Origin: Combretum micranthum
Lineage: Eukaryota > Streptophyta > Magnoliopsida > Myrtales > Combretaceae
Assembly: GCA_024138025.1 (NCBI GenBank)
Contig: JAMXBD010000824.1
Span: 124,001-188,000, forward strand
Direction of reading: 5' to 3'
Length of the DNA: 64,000 bases
In this document: positions 10,401 through 21,480 of the stretch, piece after piece
Numbering within the stretch: position 1 is the stretch's first letter
Layout of the letters: each line of letters opens with the position of its first letter
Translations under genes and position numbers: made by a program
Notes under the pieces: generated by a model
The model's input: the letters and a program-made list of their open reading frames with translations, nothing else
Told to the model about the DNA's origin: nothing
Database searches by the model: none

Positions 10401-13379
10401 TTTTTTTTTTTTCCCTCTTTTAGTTGAGTAAAGGATAATTATTATTTTGTTCTCTCTTTCCCATACAATTTTGCATATATAGTGCTCTCATAAGTTAACT
10501 TGATGTTGATATTTTATTTCAAAAGTTGGATTCTTGTGTAACGCAGTATGTTTCTTCTTATGGATAATAGGCCATGCCGTGGACTGATTTAGAAATTTTT
10601 TGTTGATTTACTACATTAAGTAACTGCATTGAATGATTTATTTATCTTATTCTTTCTGCAGCATCTTTGATTTAATTTTTTTTTTTTTTTACATTTAGGT
10701 TAATTAATGAAAGCTATATAGTAGACATATTTTTGTAGAATAAAAAATATTTCATTAGTTCACTAATTAATCAAAGATACCAAGAAAGAAAGATGTTGAT
10801 AAGAACCTTTTGAGAAATCCATTCAAAACCATCAAAGAATGATTGTAGTATTGATGGGGAAGATGTTAAATATAGATTTTTAGTTAGTGATATATTTATC
10901 ATAGTATATCATAATGAAATATGAACTTACTTCAAATATTGATACATTCTCATGTAATTTATCCTCATTTTTATACATTAAATGAATATGATGTTTACTT
11001 TGGGGAAGTTTTTATGTATTTTTGTGTATTGGTTGTGAAAAGTATAATGAAGTTATAGTTTTAATTTCTTAATTTCTTTTTAATTTTATCTTACTTTGCT
11101 CTTTCCATTTAATTGTGAAATTGTGTTTGAAATATCCCTAATACATGTCTAACTAAACAATAATGTGTCATCTAATTACTGTTACAATAGGAGAAAATTT
11201 GAACCTAAATTAAATACTAAAGTAGAAAGTTATTTGAATGATTCAACTTAATAGCCTAGATGAATTATATAGTATACTTAAATGAATTAGCAAATTTGAA
11301 CTCTTAATTAATAAAATAATCTATTTATTTGAATTTGTAAAATTTGGAGAAAGTAATGCGGAATTTGGTCTTGTTGGATTTCAAATGATGATGAAATCAT
11401 TAGAAATCTTATGAGTGAATTTTATACATATATGTTGACTAAATTAGATTTTATTAATTATAATTGATATAAAATGTCATTTTCCTCATGAAATACTGAA
11501 AGGATGATCTCTTGACAATTGAAATTGAAAAAAAAAAAAGTATATGGTAACTAGCATTTTGGCACAGGTATACCTATGCGCCGGAATTGATACATGGATG
11601 TATAGTATTATATATCGATTTAATACAAATTACGATGATATGTTTTTACATTTAATTAATGGTTTGACATCGTGATTAACATATACATTAAACATTTTGT
11701 GGTATTATTTAATTTGGGTGTCAATTTATGAAATGTTATATTGATTCAGTAAATGTATTTTGTATATGAAATTAATAAATTAATTTAAATTGTCCAATTT
11801 ACCAACTACCGCAATCTAGCCAATTTTATTGACATTCAATATCAAATTTTTGGATTCCTTAAAATTCTAGTCAAATGTCAAATTGAATAATTTAATTATC
11901 TATATCAATTACCTAATCAGTTTACCTATTTTATAAACTAATTTCTATCCCCAATTAATTTCAGAAGATTTAATCTTTCAAATTATCCTTAATTGCCACC
12001 TCATACTTTTAGGAACATTCCCATATGACACAAAGTTGCATCTTATACAAATTCCCTCTTTTCTTGGATGAATTTTCCTAAAAGCTCACCCCAAAAATGA
12101 TGTCATTTTTTTTCTCTCAAACCAGTGGAAAACACATCAAAAGGCACCCAAATATGAACTCACAATTGAATAAAAAACCTCTTGTAAATTCCAAGCAACA
12201 AGATGTTAATTTTGAAGGGGATCAAGGGGCTTTTTATTGGAGCTTCATCAAAATTTCAAGGAGCAGGGAAGTACGGGTCTTCTTTTTTGTGCTAATACAA
12301 GTAAGGTATCTATTAAATTGTTTTTGTTATATATGCGTTAAGATGAATTAGAGTAAGTACATCGGTTAAATAATAAAATTATTAAATAATATAATGTTAC
12401 ATAGATATTCATACTTCTCCAAAATTGAGCATGAACGAGTACATATTGAAATTTTATAGAAATTGTAATATATATATAAGCTTTCCTTGAGTTCCTTCAA
12501 ATTTATCTCATATCTTGACCAAATTGCTCCTTTTTGTTCTGTGAAGATGAATTCAAGGTTGATATCTTAAAAAAAAATTAACAATAAACAATCTAAACAT
12601 GGGTAGGTTAGTTTGCATATATACTAGAGATTGAATGACATTGATTATGGAGAAATCATAATTTATATATATTTATATATATACATACATATATATATAT
12701 ATTACTATAATGTCTTGCAATCTATGTATATGGAATGAGGGATGATGTGCTATGCGGAGGGATTTCAATACTATCACGATATCATTAAGAGAGGAAAAAT
12801 AATGATAACAATATAATAACCAACATGAACTGGAGAGATGAAAAATGTCGAACTACCAAATGATTTTCTTGGATTTATTCAATTAGCTTTATGTTTATGT
12901 GGATATTATTATTTACAAATATGTTGGCCTAATTGAATATTATGTTATGTGTATATACAAGTTTTCACATGTTGGGAAAAAAAAACTTGGAAGTGGTCAT
13001 TCAATACCAGAATGCCTCTAAATGTTTGAATGGGATGAGATTGTGGCGAATTTGGTCTGCTACAAATGTTGCCTCATTGATTTGCTGATGAAATAGTTTT
13101 GTATGTTGTGGACTTGAAAAAAAAAAAAAATATATATATATATATATGTGAATCAATGGTAGCTTGTAAGAACATGTCTATAATAATTTTGTTCTAGGGC
13201 AATTGAACCGCCACAAATCAATCGATAATAACTAATTTGTACGGAAACAGGGTGAAGTAATAAGAACAAAATAATAATCCTCTCAATTTGAACTCAAATC
13301 AAATATTAATTAAAATATAAATTTAGATAATTTTCAAACATAATAGTAATATGTATAATTTAGGATGAATTCATAAGTT
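10401..13379. other. AT-rich sequence without a recognised gene
   Basis: Mostly A/T runs and TA microsatellites (for example 12663-12710 and 13128-13147). One 84-codon frame at 12097-12351 has a possible donor (CAAGTAAGG near 12300) but no family resemblance, no upstream signal and no partner exon that I could find, so I do not call it a gene. Confidence 0.4.
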
Positions 13380-14200
13380 TGAGCTTATATTAATAAATAG
13401 GCTCCATTAGCAAATTTTAGGCCTAAAATAAATAACAGCGCTTAGAATGGGCTTAATTTAATAAAACTAAACTTAGTTGACATCTTAGGACCAACTTGGC
13501 TAAATAAGCTAAAATGGGTCTTGTTAGTTAAATACAATCTTTGCAAATTCTTTAGGGTTCAAATTTTGATTTTAGCTACTTTTAACCTATTCCAACATCA
13601 ATAGGCCTAAATCACTTAAATTGACTTTTCCTAGAACTTTAGGATCTCAAAACAAATAATTACCACATTACACTTCCTGGACATAAATTGCCATATAGAG
13701 GCCCAATGATCCATATTACTCTAATTAGGCCTAATTCAAATTATTTAAGTTCAATATCAATTTCTAGGTTTTAATTCACCTAATATGGCTCATGTAACAC
13801 CTCTTGGGCCCATAAGCCTAAAAACTATTAGTGGACCTAAATAGTAATCTAGAAGGCACAACAGTTAAAAAAAAAATAAAACAAATTCAATCTTTTAGGG
13901 CTTATATTCAATTTTTAGGTCCAACACCTTATTTTACTCAATTAGGCCTAACCCAAATATTCAAGTCCAAATCCACCTGAATTATAATCCATATTCTTCA
14001 ATAAGCTCAATTATAAATTCCTTAGAGCCTATTACCCTAAAAGTTATTAAACTTTATTAGGCCTATCTTAGGACCCCTAAAGGCTTAATACTTTCAAATA
14101 ACAAATTCAAACTCTTATACTCATGGACTTAATCCAAATTACTTAAACCCAATACCTTAAAGTGGAATCAGCATAAGATATCAGTTATGGTCTTATACAT
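13380..14200. repeat. internally repetitive noncoding sequence (TAGGCCTAA motif)
   Basis: Short phrases such as TTAGGCCTAA, CCAAATTACTTAAACCCAAT and GGCCCAATGATCCA recur in slightly altered form every 150-250 bp across this stretch. There is no open frame. It lies directly before the 14.5-15.4 kb dispersed repeat and is probably part of the same noncoding retroelement, as an inference from position only. Confidence 0.4.
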
Positions 14201-14494
14201 ACAAACATATACAAAACCTTACCTTAATGGATAATTAAATATAATTGAATAATTAATATGAAATTGCTAATCAAATTATATACTCAATACTTACATAAGA
14301 TATCTTTTACAGAGACACCATTACTTCTAATCGACCTTCTAATATACCTTCTAATCTACTTTTTTATTTATATCGGACTATAGATTTATCAAGTACATAG
14401 TAACTTGTGTGTTACTTGTTTAGAACATGCATCCTAAATAAATTTAAAACATGAAGACGACTTAATAGCTGATTGATTGCTTGTGCATGGTTGT

Positions 14495-15405
14495 TAAATT
14501 AGACCTGGTTTAAGGGGAGACATCCTTTCTAGGTGGTGCTAGCATGGTAGGTAGGCGCTTAAGCTATTGAGGATGGCTTGGTGGATAATTGATAGGGGAA
14601 TAATAGCGGAATAATGTCTACTTATGTTCAGAGAGAAGGTGCTCTCGTACAATTTATGATCATGGCTTCGTTAAACCGAATAGTATAATGGGCTAAAATA
14701 AGTAGAGATGCATGATGGCTATAACCTCTAGAAAAGGCTATTACTTTAACAAAGATAGGAGATATAGGTATTCGGGCTTCCTATGTCAACCCCCTGGTAG
14801 TTGCTACTACTTAGGACTTCCAAGTTCCTAATATATTGTCGAAGTGTGAGTGCTCCTGTATTGTCAAATTGCCTTAAATAATAGCCTTAAATTGTTGGTT
14901 GTTGTATTGCATATGGTTTAAGTGTGTCTGCCATATGTGTGTGATTGTGTTGTTGTGTACTGGGTTTCGGCTCATTCCTTTCTTTTTCAGATAAGGTGAT
15001 TACAACTTTGATGCTTATGTGAATCTCGAGTATGAAATGGATCAGTACGAGCTCATTAACGAGTGGAGTGCTTAGGAATGTTGGATCATGTGTTTCTTAA
15101 TAAAAATTGTATATATTTTTTTTTTTCAAACCCATATTTTTCATTTGAGAACTTGGTTTGTGCTTGTGGTTGTAAAAACCTTTATTGATACCTCTGTATT
15201 AGTATTTATCTATCATTGATATTTGATATTTTTCACTACTGTATCAAATGTTTTCAAAACCAAATTATACGATTTTGGAATCTAAAATTGGTTAGCAAAC
15301 TATCACAATGAACAAATAGTTTAGGATAGCCTTAGCATATAATGCTTAAATGTTATACGTAATGAACTGGACACGCCTTGACCCTATTCAGGGCGTGATA
15401 ATGTT
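14495..15405 (+). repeat. dispersed noncoding repeat, copy 1 of 3
   Basis: This segment aligns co-linearly with the minus strand of 29770-30690 and, more loosely, with 39870-40570. Shared landmarks in order include GGAGATATAGGTATTCGGGC, a CAACCCCCTGGTAGTTGC block, TACTGGGTTTCGGCTCATTC, TTTTTCAGATAAGGTGATTA, ACGAGTGGAGTGCTTAGG and the end block CTGGACACGCCTTGACCC. No protein frame is kept. LTR or untranslated region of a retroelement is the likeliest identity, but no TG...CA ends were fixed. Confidence 0.55.
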
Positions 15406-15945
15406 CTTGTTGACGGATATAATCTCAAATTTTATTGATTTCTTACAAGGTTATGTTATTTGAAAGCAATGTATTTGAAATGGATTTAAATTAACCCTTT
15501 GTTTTAAAAACTTGTAGATGAGTTTGTCCTCTTGCTTATGTTCCTTAAACAAATAATGTATTGCAAATGAAGGAAATTTGAAGCTTGCTCTTACAATTTC
15601 ATCTTAATCTGATTCAAAATGTGAAAAGTATGCAAATGCAACTTAATCTGATCAACTTATCTTCGTTATGTGTTTAATTGAGTTTGTTGCATAGATTTTT
15701 AAAGGAACAAGTTCGTAAAATGTAATTTATACTGGGTCCTATCGGTAGGAAATATGTGTTTGAAAAAACTAATGTGTGAAGTCCATAGTTGCAATTTAGA
15801 TTAAACTCACGTGTAACACATGTTTATCAATCTTACAAAATAAAATTATATTAATATAAATGACATAATTTTAATTACTTAAATATCATTGTAAAATCGC
15901 ATCTCTTTGATGAGATTATTTGCATGTATCACACGTAACGGCACG

Positions 15946-16164
15946 TGTGATACTCCTTAAATATAAGGTGGTAGAACTCTTATCATCGAAGTGCCTTTTG
16001 GTGTAATGGTTTGGAGTTCTTTGAAACTAAAAGTTAAGTGTACTTGGTAGGGAGCACTCTTAGAATGTGTGAATTCCTAGGAAGTAGTTAGCACCAAGAG
16101 CAAAACTGTGTGGCATTTCTTTAAAGCGAACAATACCTTGATGGTGGAATTTTGAGTCGTTACA
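15946..16164 (+). repeat. 5' LTR of the Cassandra-type element
   Basis: Begins TGTGATACTCC and ends GTCGTTACA. The 5S-like core is at about 16031-16085 and includes the box-A-like GTTAAGTGTACTTGG region and the box-C-like TGTGAATTCCTAGGAAGT region. The rest (CCTTTTGGTGTAATGGTTTG, AACTGTGTGGCATTTC) is shared with the other two copies. Confidence 0.8.
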
Positions 16165-16166
16165 AG

Positions 16167-16178
16167 TGCTATCAAAGC
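16167..16178 (+). other. primer-binding site, tRNA-Met type
   Basis: TGCTATCAAAGC sits two bases after the 5' LTR and matches the plant initiator tRNA-Met complement TGGTATCAGAGC at 10 of 12 positions. Confidence 0.75.
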
Positions 16179-16348
16179 AGTTTACCAGTCAGAAGTGGGG
16201 GAGCTAAGTGTTATACAGAGCAAAATGCCTCAAAATGGGGATACCTCTTAAGCTTGCATAGAGCACCTCTAGTGTTCTCCTTACCTGATGTGGTTCTAGC
16301 CTATGTAACGAAATTGATGAGAACGTCAGTTTTGTAATTGTGGGAGCA

Positions 16349-16563
16349 TGTAATATCTCTCAAAATATAATGAGGTGAAAATTTGATCATAATGCGCCTT
16401 TTGGTGTAATGGTTTGGAGTACATTGGTATTCAAAAGTTAAGTATTTATGTAGAGAGCATTCTTAGGATGTGTGACTTCTCGGAAAGTAGCTAGCACTAA
16501 GACAAAACCATGCAGCATTTCAGCAAAGATAATACCTAGTGGACGAAATTCTGGATTATTACA
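16349..16563 (+). repeat. 3' LTR of the Cassandra-type element
   Basis: Begins TGTAATATCTC after GTGGGAGCA and ends GGATTATTACA. Its 5S-like core (TTAGGATGTGTGACTTCTCG and following bases, about 16455-16490) is a slightly better match to 5S rRNA than that of the 5' LTR. Confidence 0.8.
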
Positions 16564-16682
16564 ACATGTATAAAGGAAAAATTTTGTTAATTTGGAATTG
16601 CCTATTGCCAATATGTGGTAACATATACATGCTATGGATTGATCGTAGTTACTAGAAAAATACTGATGAATGCTTGTCTAGG

Positions 16683-17085
16683 ATCAATTAGTGACGAATT
16701 TGACCATGTGAAAGGCTATGAAGTTGGAATGAAAATTTAGATTAGACATATGAGGATCAATTAGTGATGAATATGATCATTTGAAAGAGGTTATGAAGTT
16801 GGAATGAAATTTAGATAAGACATAAAATACTTACTGCTAATGTGGAAGTAGAACACACAATTCTAAACTCCTCAACGGTTACCATTTAAATAGACTAGTA
16901 AAGCTCCAATGAAGTGATATAATGTAAATTAATGGTATATTGGCGGAGGAATAACGAGGAATATGATCACTTGAAATGCCTAAAGAAGTTGGAATGAAGT
17001 AGAGATAAGACGCAAAATACATGCTCCTAATGTGGAACTAGAATACACAGTTCTAAACTAGTTAATGATCGATAAAATGGGTGAT
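16683..17085 (+). repeat. three diverged direct repeats
   Basis: The phrase GATCAATTAGTGATGAATAT with GAAGTTGGAATGAAATTTAG begins near 16683 and 16753 and recurs in altered form near 16945. The second and third copies also share AATACTTACTGCTAATGTGG and ACACACAATTCTAAACTCC. Spacing is about 70 then about 190 bp, so this is not a regular array. No coding potential. Confidence 0.55.
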
Positions 17086-17726
17086 ACACGTCACTTGTAA
17101 TATATATATATATTATATATATGAATGATGATGATGAATAAATACTAATATACCTACTATCTTTTTCACGTGTCATACACGTGTGTGTACTACCTATTGA
17201 ATATATTTTCCAACAATGGCCATCAAATGGAAAGAGAAGTGGAAAACATTGATATAAACATACATGACATTTGAACGTAAGCAAATCGATGAGACTCACC
17301 TCATTATCCCTGTTAGAGGTAGTTTAGTATCTTTCTCAATTTTATATTTTTTTAACCTGCAATGTTATTATATGATATGTTATATATATATTAAATATGC
17401 AATATTATATATTATTATATATAATATTGTTTAATTTATTTTAAGTTCTAATGTATTATTGATATTACGTAATGAAATATTGTATAGTATATATTTCTGT
17501 AAAATAATTTTTCTATTGAGTTAAATAAATATAACATAAATAAATAAATAAAAAATTAACAAATTATTGAAATTCTAATACATACGTTCATCCAATCAAC
17601 TCCAGCATAAAAAAAAATTAAACAATGGAGTGAATCACATTAAAGAGAAAGTTTTGAGAGAGAGAGATTGAAGTGTAAAATGAGAGGAGCAGGAAGGAGT
17701 GAAAAGTGTTAGTGGGGAGAAGAATC

Positions 17727-17887
17727 TACTGTCCTCACGATACTGTCTCATTATGTCCCAGTAAATGAATATTTGATACATGTAAAAGGTAATTTTTTTA
17801 AATAATGCAAATAATAATTATCACTTTAAATATGTGTCAAATATACGTTCGTTGGGATAAGAATAAGACAACATCATAAGGACAATA
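17727..17887. mobile_element. MITE nested in the hairpin repeat, about 161 bp
   Basis: The left end TACTGTCCTCACGATACTGT and the reverse complement of the right end TATTGTCCTTATGATGTTGT are inverted repeats that continue, with mismatches, for about 45 bases (to ATATTTG on each side). Copy B of the host repeat at 45.1 kb lacks this segment, which supports insertion. No clear target duplication. Confidence 0.6.
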
Positions 17888-18035
17888 ATTTTTTATTTGT
17901 GTTAGTGGCATATATAGGGGGTGGAAGAGGCAAGTCTCACCTCATTAAAAATTTTTAGAAGGTGAGAAATCTCCTGTCTTTTGTATTTGAAGTGAGTAAG
18001 CCCAGCAAGGCTCGCCTTACTATCTTAGTTGGTAG

Positions 18036-18083
18036 TGAGACTCATCTCTCTTTATGTAGACAACAAAAAAGAGATGAGTCTCA
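18036..18083. repeat. inverted repeat, about 21-bp arms
   Basis: TGAGACTCATCTCTCTTTAT (18036-18055) is mirrored by AAAAAAGAGATGAGTCTCA (18065-18083) around a short loop. If transcribed, it would form a stem of about 20 pairs with one or two mismatches. Confidence 0.6.
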
Positions 18084-18205
18084 TTGTGGACAAGGAAAGT
18101 TAAATGAGACTTGCTTCTTTAGTTTAGTCAATAGCAAGGCTTACCTCAGTATCCATGTTTGCATGCTTACAGACAAAGAGATGAGTCTCGCCTCATTATA
18201 ACTCC

Positions 18206-19765
18206 TCCAATATGCATTCTTTTACTAATAAAAGAAGCACTTCAAATTATGATTATGGTAATGGACGTCCATAGGCACATCATTGGTAGCTCCCATAGTA
18301 CATATTGTTAAAAGCAGAAATATTTCGAGGGTTTGCTACCTCATAGCATTCACATTTTTAAGGAATTGTACAAGGTCCTTAACATCTTGCATTAGCATTT
18401 TAAAAGCTTTTTCTTCTCGAAGATCTCATTACTTTATCCATAAAATCATTCGTTCGAGTTCTTTTACTTCTTTGTTTTTATGGGTTTCATTTATTTTTAT
18501 ACAACATCTTTATTTTCATATAAAATAACAATTTTTTTTTTTTAATTTTACATATGTTAGAATATCAAATAGTAAAGTCCTTCACCTAAGAACCCATGTT
18601 AAAGATTTCAAATGTGGATGCTCTATAGAGTCAAAAGGAAAAGACTAAGAACTAACTAACTATGAAAAAAGAATCCAAGCGAGAAACGTCAAAAGGAGCA
18701 AAATTAGTTAAGCGCAAATGAATAAGAATATAGAGAGATGTAAACAGGAATGTGGTATTGATGGGTGTTGATTTTTGTACCTATAGTTATTTAATTAGAT
18801 TAATGTGTGCAGCATGAGCATCAAGTGAGTTGTTGCCTACAGTTTGCTGGCTATTTCCTAAGGTACTGGGTGCTGCAGATATATGCTGTAAAGCCTTGTA
18901 TGGCTTTGCTTGTGGATATTGAACGTTGACCAAAGCTCGGCCACAATAAACCGCAAGGTGCCCGTTTGCAAGTTGTCAACAGGAACGTATCTAGAGTGGG
19001 TGAGGCCGTGAGGGATTTTGGCCTCCCAAGTTCGTAAAAAGAAAATTAATTATTAAAATTTATTTTGAAAGGATAAAATATATAATATATATTTTAAAGA
19101 GCACAATCTAGAATATTCATTGCGGTTAGCTGCATGGTTTTATAATCATTGCTTTTCAATTTCCAATTGTAGTCATTTCACCTTTTGAAAAACTGTTTAC
19201 TTCATGATATTTGAACGACTTTTTGTTTGCTTTTTTTTTTTACTGTTTTTTTCCCTATAATAACTAGAAGAATTAATGACCAAAAAAAAAAAATAGAAGA
19301 ATTAAATATAACTGGTACCTATTTTGGGATTTTAAATAGCATGGTAGCTCTCAATGACTCGTTCACCTTAGAGTCCATATTCCTAGGGATTTTTTTTTCC
19401 TTTACCAAAAGACCTTGCCATTTTATCCTAAAGCCATTTACATATGAGATATTTCACAAGTTTTGTGAGTTTTTATATTTTTACACAATATATTGAGCAA
19501 AGTAAAAAAAAAAAAAAAAAGGACATAGAGGACTTAAAAAAGTTAAAAAATTTATTTTCATTGCTAAGGAGCTAAGAACCTTGAAAAACGAGGTCCTTAG
19601 CATATGGACCGGGTTAAGAATCTCATAAATTTCATTATACAGCATCATAGTCACATAAGGGAAGAAAGACTTTACAGGCTTAAGAAGTACCCTCACTCCG
19701 AGACACTTTGCCTTGCATAGAACTTAACTTTCCCACTTTCGATTGGTGAACTTCTCTATACACAC
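18206..19765. other. intergenic sequence, no gene seen
   Basis: Contains A/T runs and a short GGCC-rich piece at 18990-19035 (GTGAGGCCGTGAGGGATTTTG) that looks like the edge of a plant transposon also hinted at near 37200 and 37690. Short frames near 18283 and 19227 lack family resemblance. Confidence 0.35.
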
Positions 19766-19984
19766 TGTAACAATCCGAAAATCCACATACAAAGATATTG
19801 TCTACTTTGGCAAAATGTGGCATAATTTTGTCCTTATGTCAATTGCTTCTCAGAAGGTCACTCATCTTAAAAGTTTTTTTTTTCACTAAGTATACTTAAC
19901 TTTAGTGTATTAATAGACATCAAATTATTGTATCAAAATGCACATAAATTAGAGCTCTACCACCTTATATTTGAGGATATCACA
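19766..19984 (-). mobile_element. solo LTR of the Cassandra-type family
   Basis: Read on the minus strand it starts TGTGATATCCTC and ends GATTGTTACA, 219 bp, the same length as the 5' LTR at 15946. It keeps ATATAAGGTGGTAGAGCTCT, the 5S-like AAGTTAAG...GATGAGTGACCTTCTGAGAAG block, and GCCACATTTTGCCAAAGTAG. No primer-binding site follows and no purine tract precedes it, and flanking 5-mers differ, so it is best called a solo LTR or truncated copy. Confidence 0.75.
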
Positions 19985-20219
19985 AAAATAAATAAATAAA
20001 TAACTAAAGAAACAACGAAATAATGAACTTTAGATTTTGTAAGGACCCATGGTCTCCTCAGTATAGGAATTATGTCAAGACCTTCATTACATGCTCTTAA
20101 TGATCTTCTCAAAACATTAGGGAATATTTGATTTGCCATAGTAAGGTGGAAATTTAATTATAATTATTAAGAAATTGAATAATGAAATAATAGTTATTCT
20201 TTATAGTTCCTTTGAGTCT

Positions 20220-20560
20220 CGTGTTTGATTTGCAAATGGTGAATCGAACTCAAAGTCTAGTTCACGCTAATCGAATAATTTATCGAGTTAAGCTCAAGCT
20301 CCATATAGTTTATCTTGATGAGATCATGAGCCTAGATGAGCCTAAGTCAAGTGTCGATGTTAATTGAGTTTAAGCCAAGTATGTATGCTAATATTATTTT
20401 AATTAAAATTAAGTTTTTTTTTTTTTTTATAAATATTGTCTAGAGTCTAACTTGAATTTGTATAATTTCATTCCAAATCAAGCATAAGCTTAAAATTTTC
20501 AAACTCAAGCCAAGATGGAGTTTGTCTCAACTCAAGTCAATGATAATCTTAGTTTGAGAT
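20220..20560. repeat. AT-rich dispersed repeat (AAGCTCAAGCT motif), copy 1
   Basis: Phrases such as GAGTTAAGCTCAAGCTCC, TTAATTAAAATTAAG and AAACTCAAGCCAAG recur here, at 25790-26160 and at 58740-59130, around an AT-rich centre that reads TTTTAATTATAATTAAAAT in the second copy. This layout resembles a common plant non-autonomous DNA transposon type with TCGAGCTC-rich ends. The superfamily is not determined. Confidence 0.45.
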
Positions 20561-21480
20561 ATCAACTATCAAGGATAGATATGAAAATATGTCAAAAACA
20601 ATATCAAAGAACCTTATAGATTTTGGTCCATCTTTCAAAGAATTGTTAAGGATATTAATGGTAAACAATTATAACCAATTGTAGAATCAGTGATATGATA
20701 AATACTACATTATGAAGTAAAAACTTAAAATAAACTTATATTCAGTTTTTTTTTTATTTTCAGCGATAAAGCATTAAATATTATTAATGAAAAACACATT
20801 TTTTCAATTATTATAATTTTTGCTATTTTAATGTAAAAACAGTTCGAATCTGATACTTCTCATTAGGTGATGTTCGTCCATTATTTATTTATTTATTTTT
20901 CCAGTAGCGTCTAACCAAATGTCAATGGCCACAGGTCCAAAGTGAAACATAAAAACGATGTGACCGAACATGCTAGGTTGGTATCTATTCGGACCCAATC
21001 CAGGTGGAATCTAAGCCCATGTCAACCAGTCCTTCCTTTACCACACAGACACACAACATAAATTTAATCTCATTCCGAGAAATTATCTTGATCAGAGACC
21101 ATTTAGCCTATTTAAAATACCAAATTCCGTCGTGTCAACGACTTTGAGCACGCCATTAAATGCTTCTTCCCACTTCCTTTTGCACATAGGAAACACTGCC
21201 CAAGTGCAATCCAAACAACCACACACCTATATATATATATTATATATTACACCCTTGATTTCATATATAATTTCATGATTAAAATAATTCAATTTATTTA
21301 ATCCAATACCTTTCATGTTACTTGTAACTATATCTGGTATAAGGTCATCCCCTATTTTACGTTCTCAACCAGAAACTTCCCTTTAATTTTCTGTTTACGC
21401 TTATTTTAGTACTAGTTTTAAATACTTATTATTGGATTAGAAAATTCTAAACTTTATATACATGTAAATACGTTTCTATC

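Larger units (their letters stand above)
15946..16563 (+). mobile_element. Cassandra-type TRIM retrotransposon with 5S-like LTRs
   Basis: A 618-bp unit with two direct LTRs (15946-16164 and 16349-16563) around a 184-bp noncoding middle. A tRNA-Met type primer-binding site lies at 16167-16178, and a short purine-rich tract (GTGGGAGCA) lies just before the second LTR. Both LTRs start TGT and end TTACA. Each carries a block that follows the 3' half of plant 5S rRNA: AGTTAAG, a TACTTGG-like block, then GGATGTGTGAC and GGAAAGT, compared with 5S GGATGGGTGACCTCCTGGGA. LTR retrotransposons in miniature whose LTRs hold 5S-derived sequence are the known Cassandra family. The element has no proteins and would depend on others for mobility. 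The flanking 5-mers GCACG and ACATG match only partly, so the insertion is old. Confidence 0.85.
17602..18205 (+). repeat. hairpin-rich dispersed repeat, copy A
   Basis: Co-linear with 45060-45500. Shared order: a GA-rich GAGAGAGATTGAAGTGT block, a TATA-like GGCATATATAGGGGGTGGA (17907-17925), AAGTCTCACCTCATT, AGAAGGTGAGAAATCTCC, then several GAGACTCATCTC or GAGACTCGCCTC units. A near-perfect inverted repeat lies at 18036-18083. Copy A is longer than copy B upstream of the TATA-like box because a MITE lies at 17727-17887. The TATA box followed by a GGGGTGGA start region resembles a transcription unit or an LTR, but no long frame is conserved between the copies, so a noncoding RNA or TE fragment is inferred. 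Confidence 0.6.

Noticed and set aside
12097..12351. First exon of a new gene
   Set aside because: A donor-like CAAGTAAGG exists, but there is no partner exon, promoter element or family resemblance in several kilobases around it.
16683..17085. CRISPR-like array of direct repeats
   Set aside because: Only three diverged copies with unequal spacing (about 70 and 190 bp) in a plant nuclear context; no cas genes.
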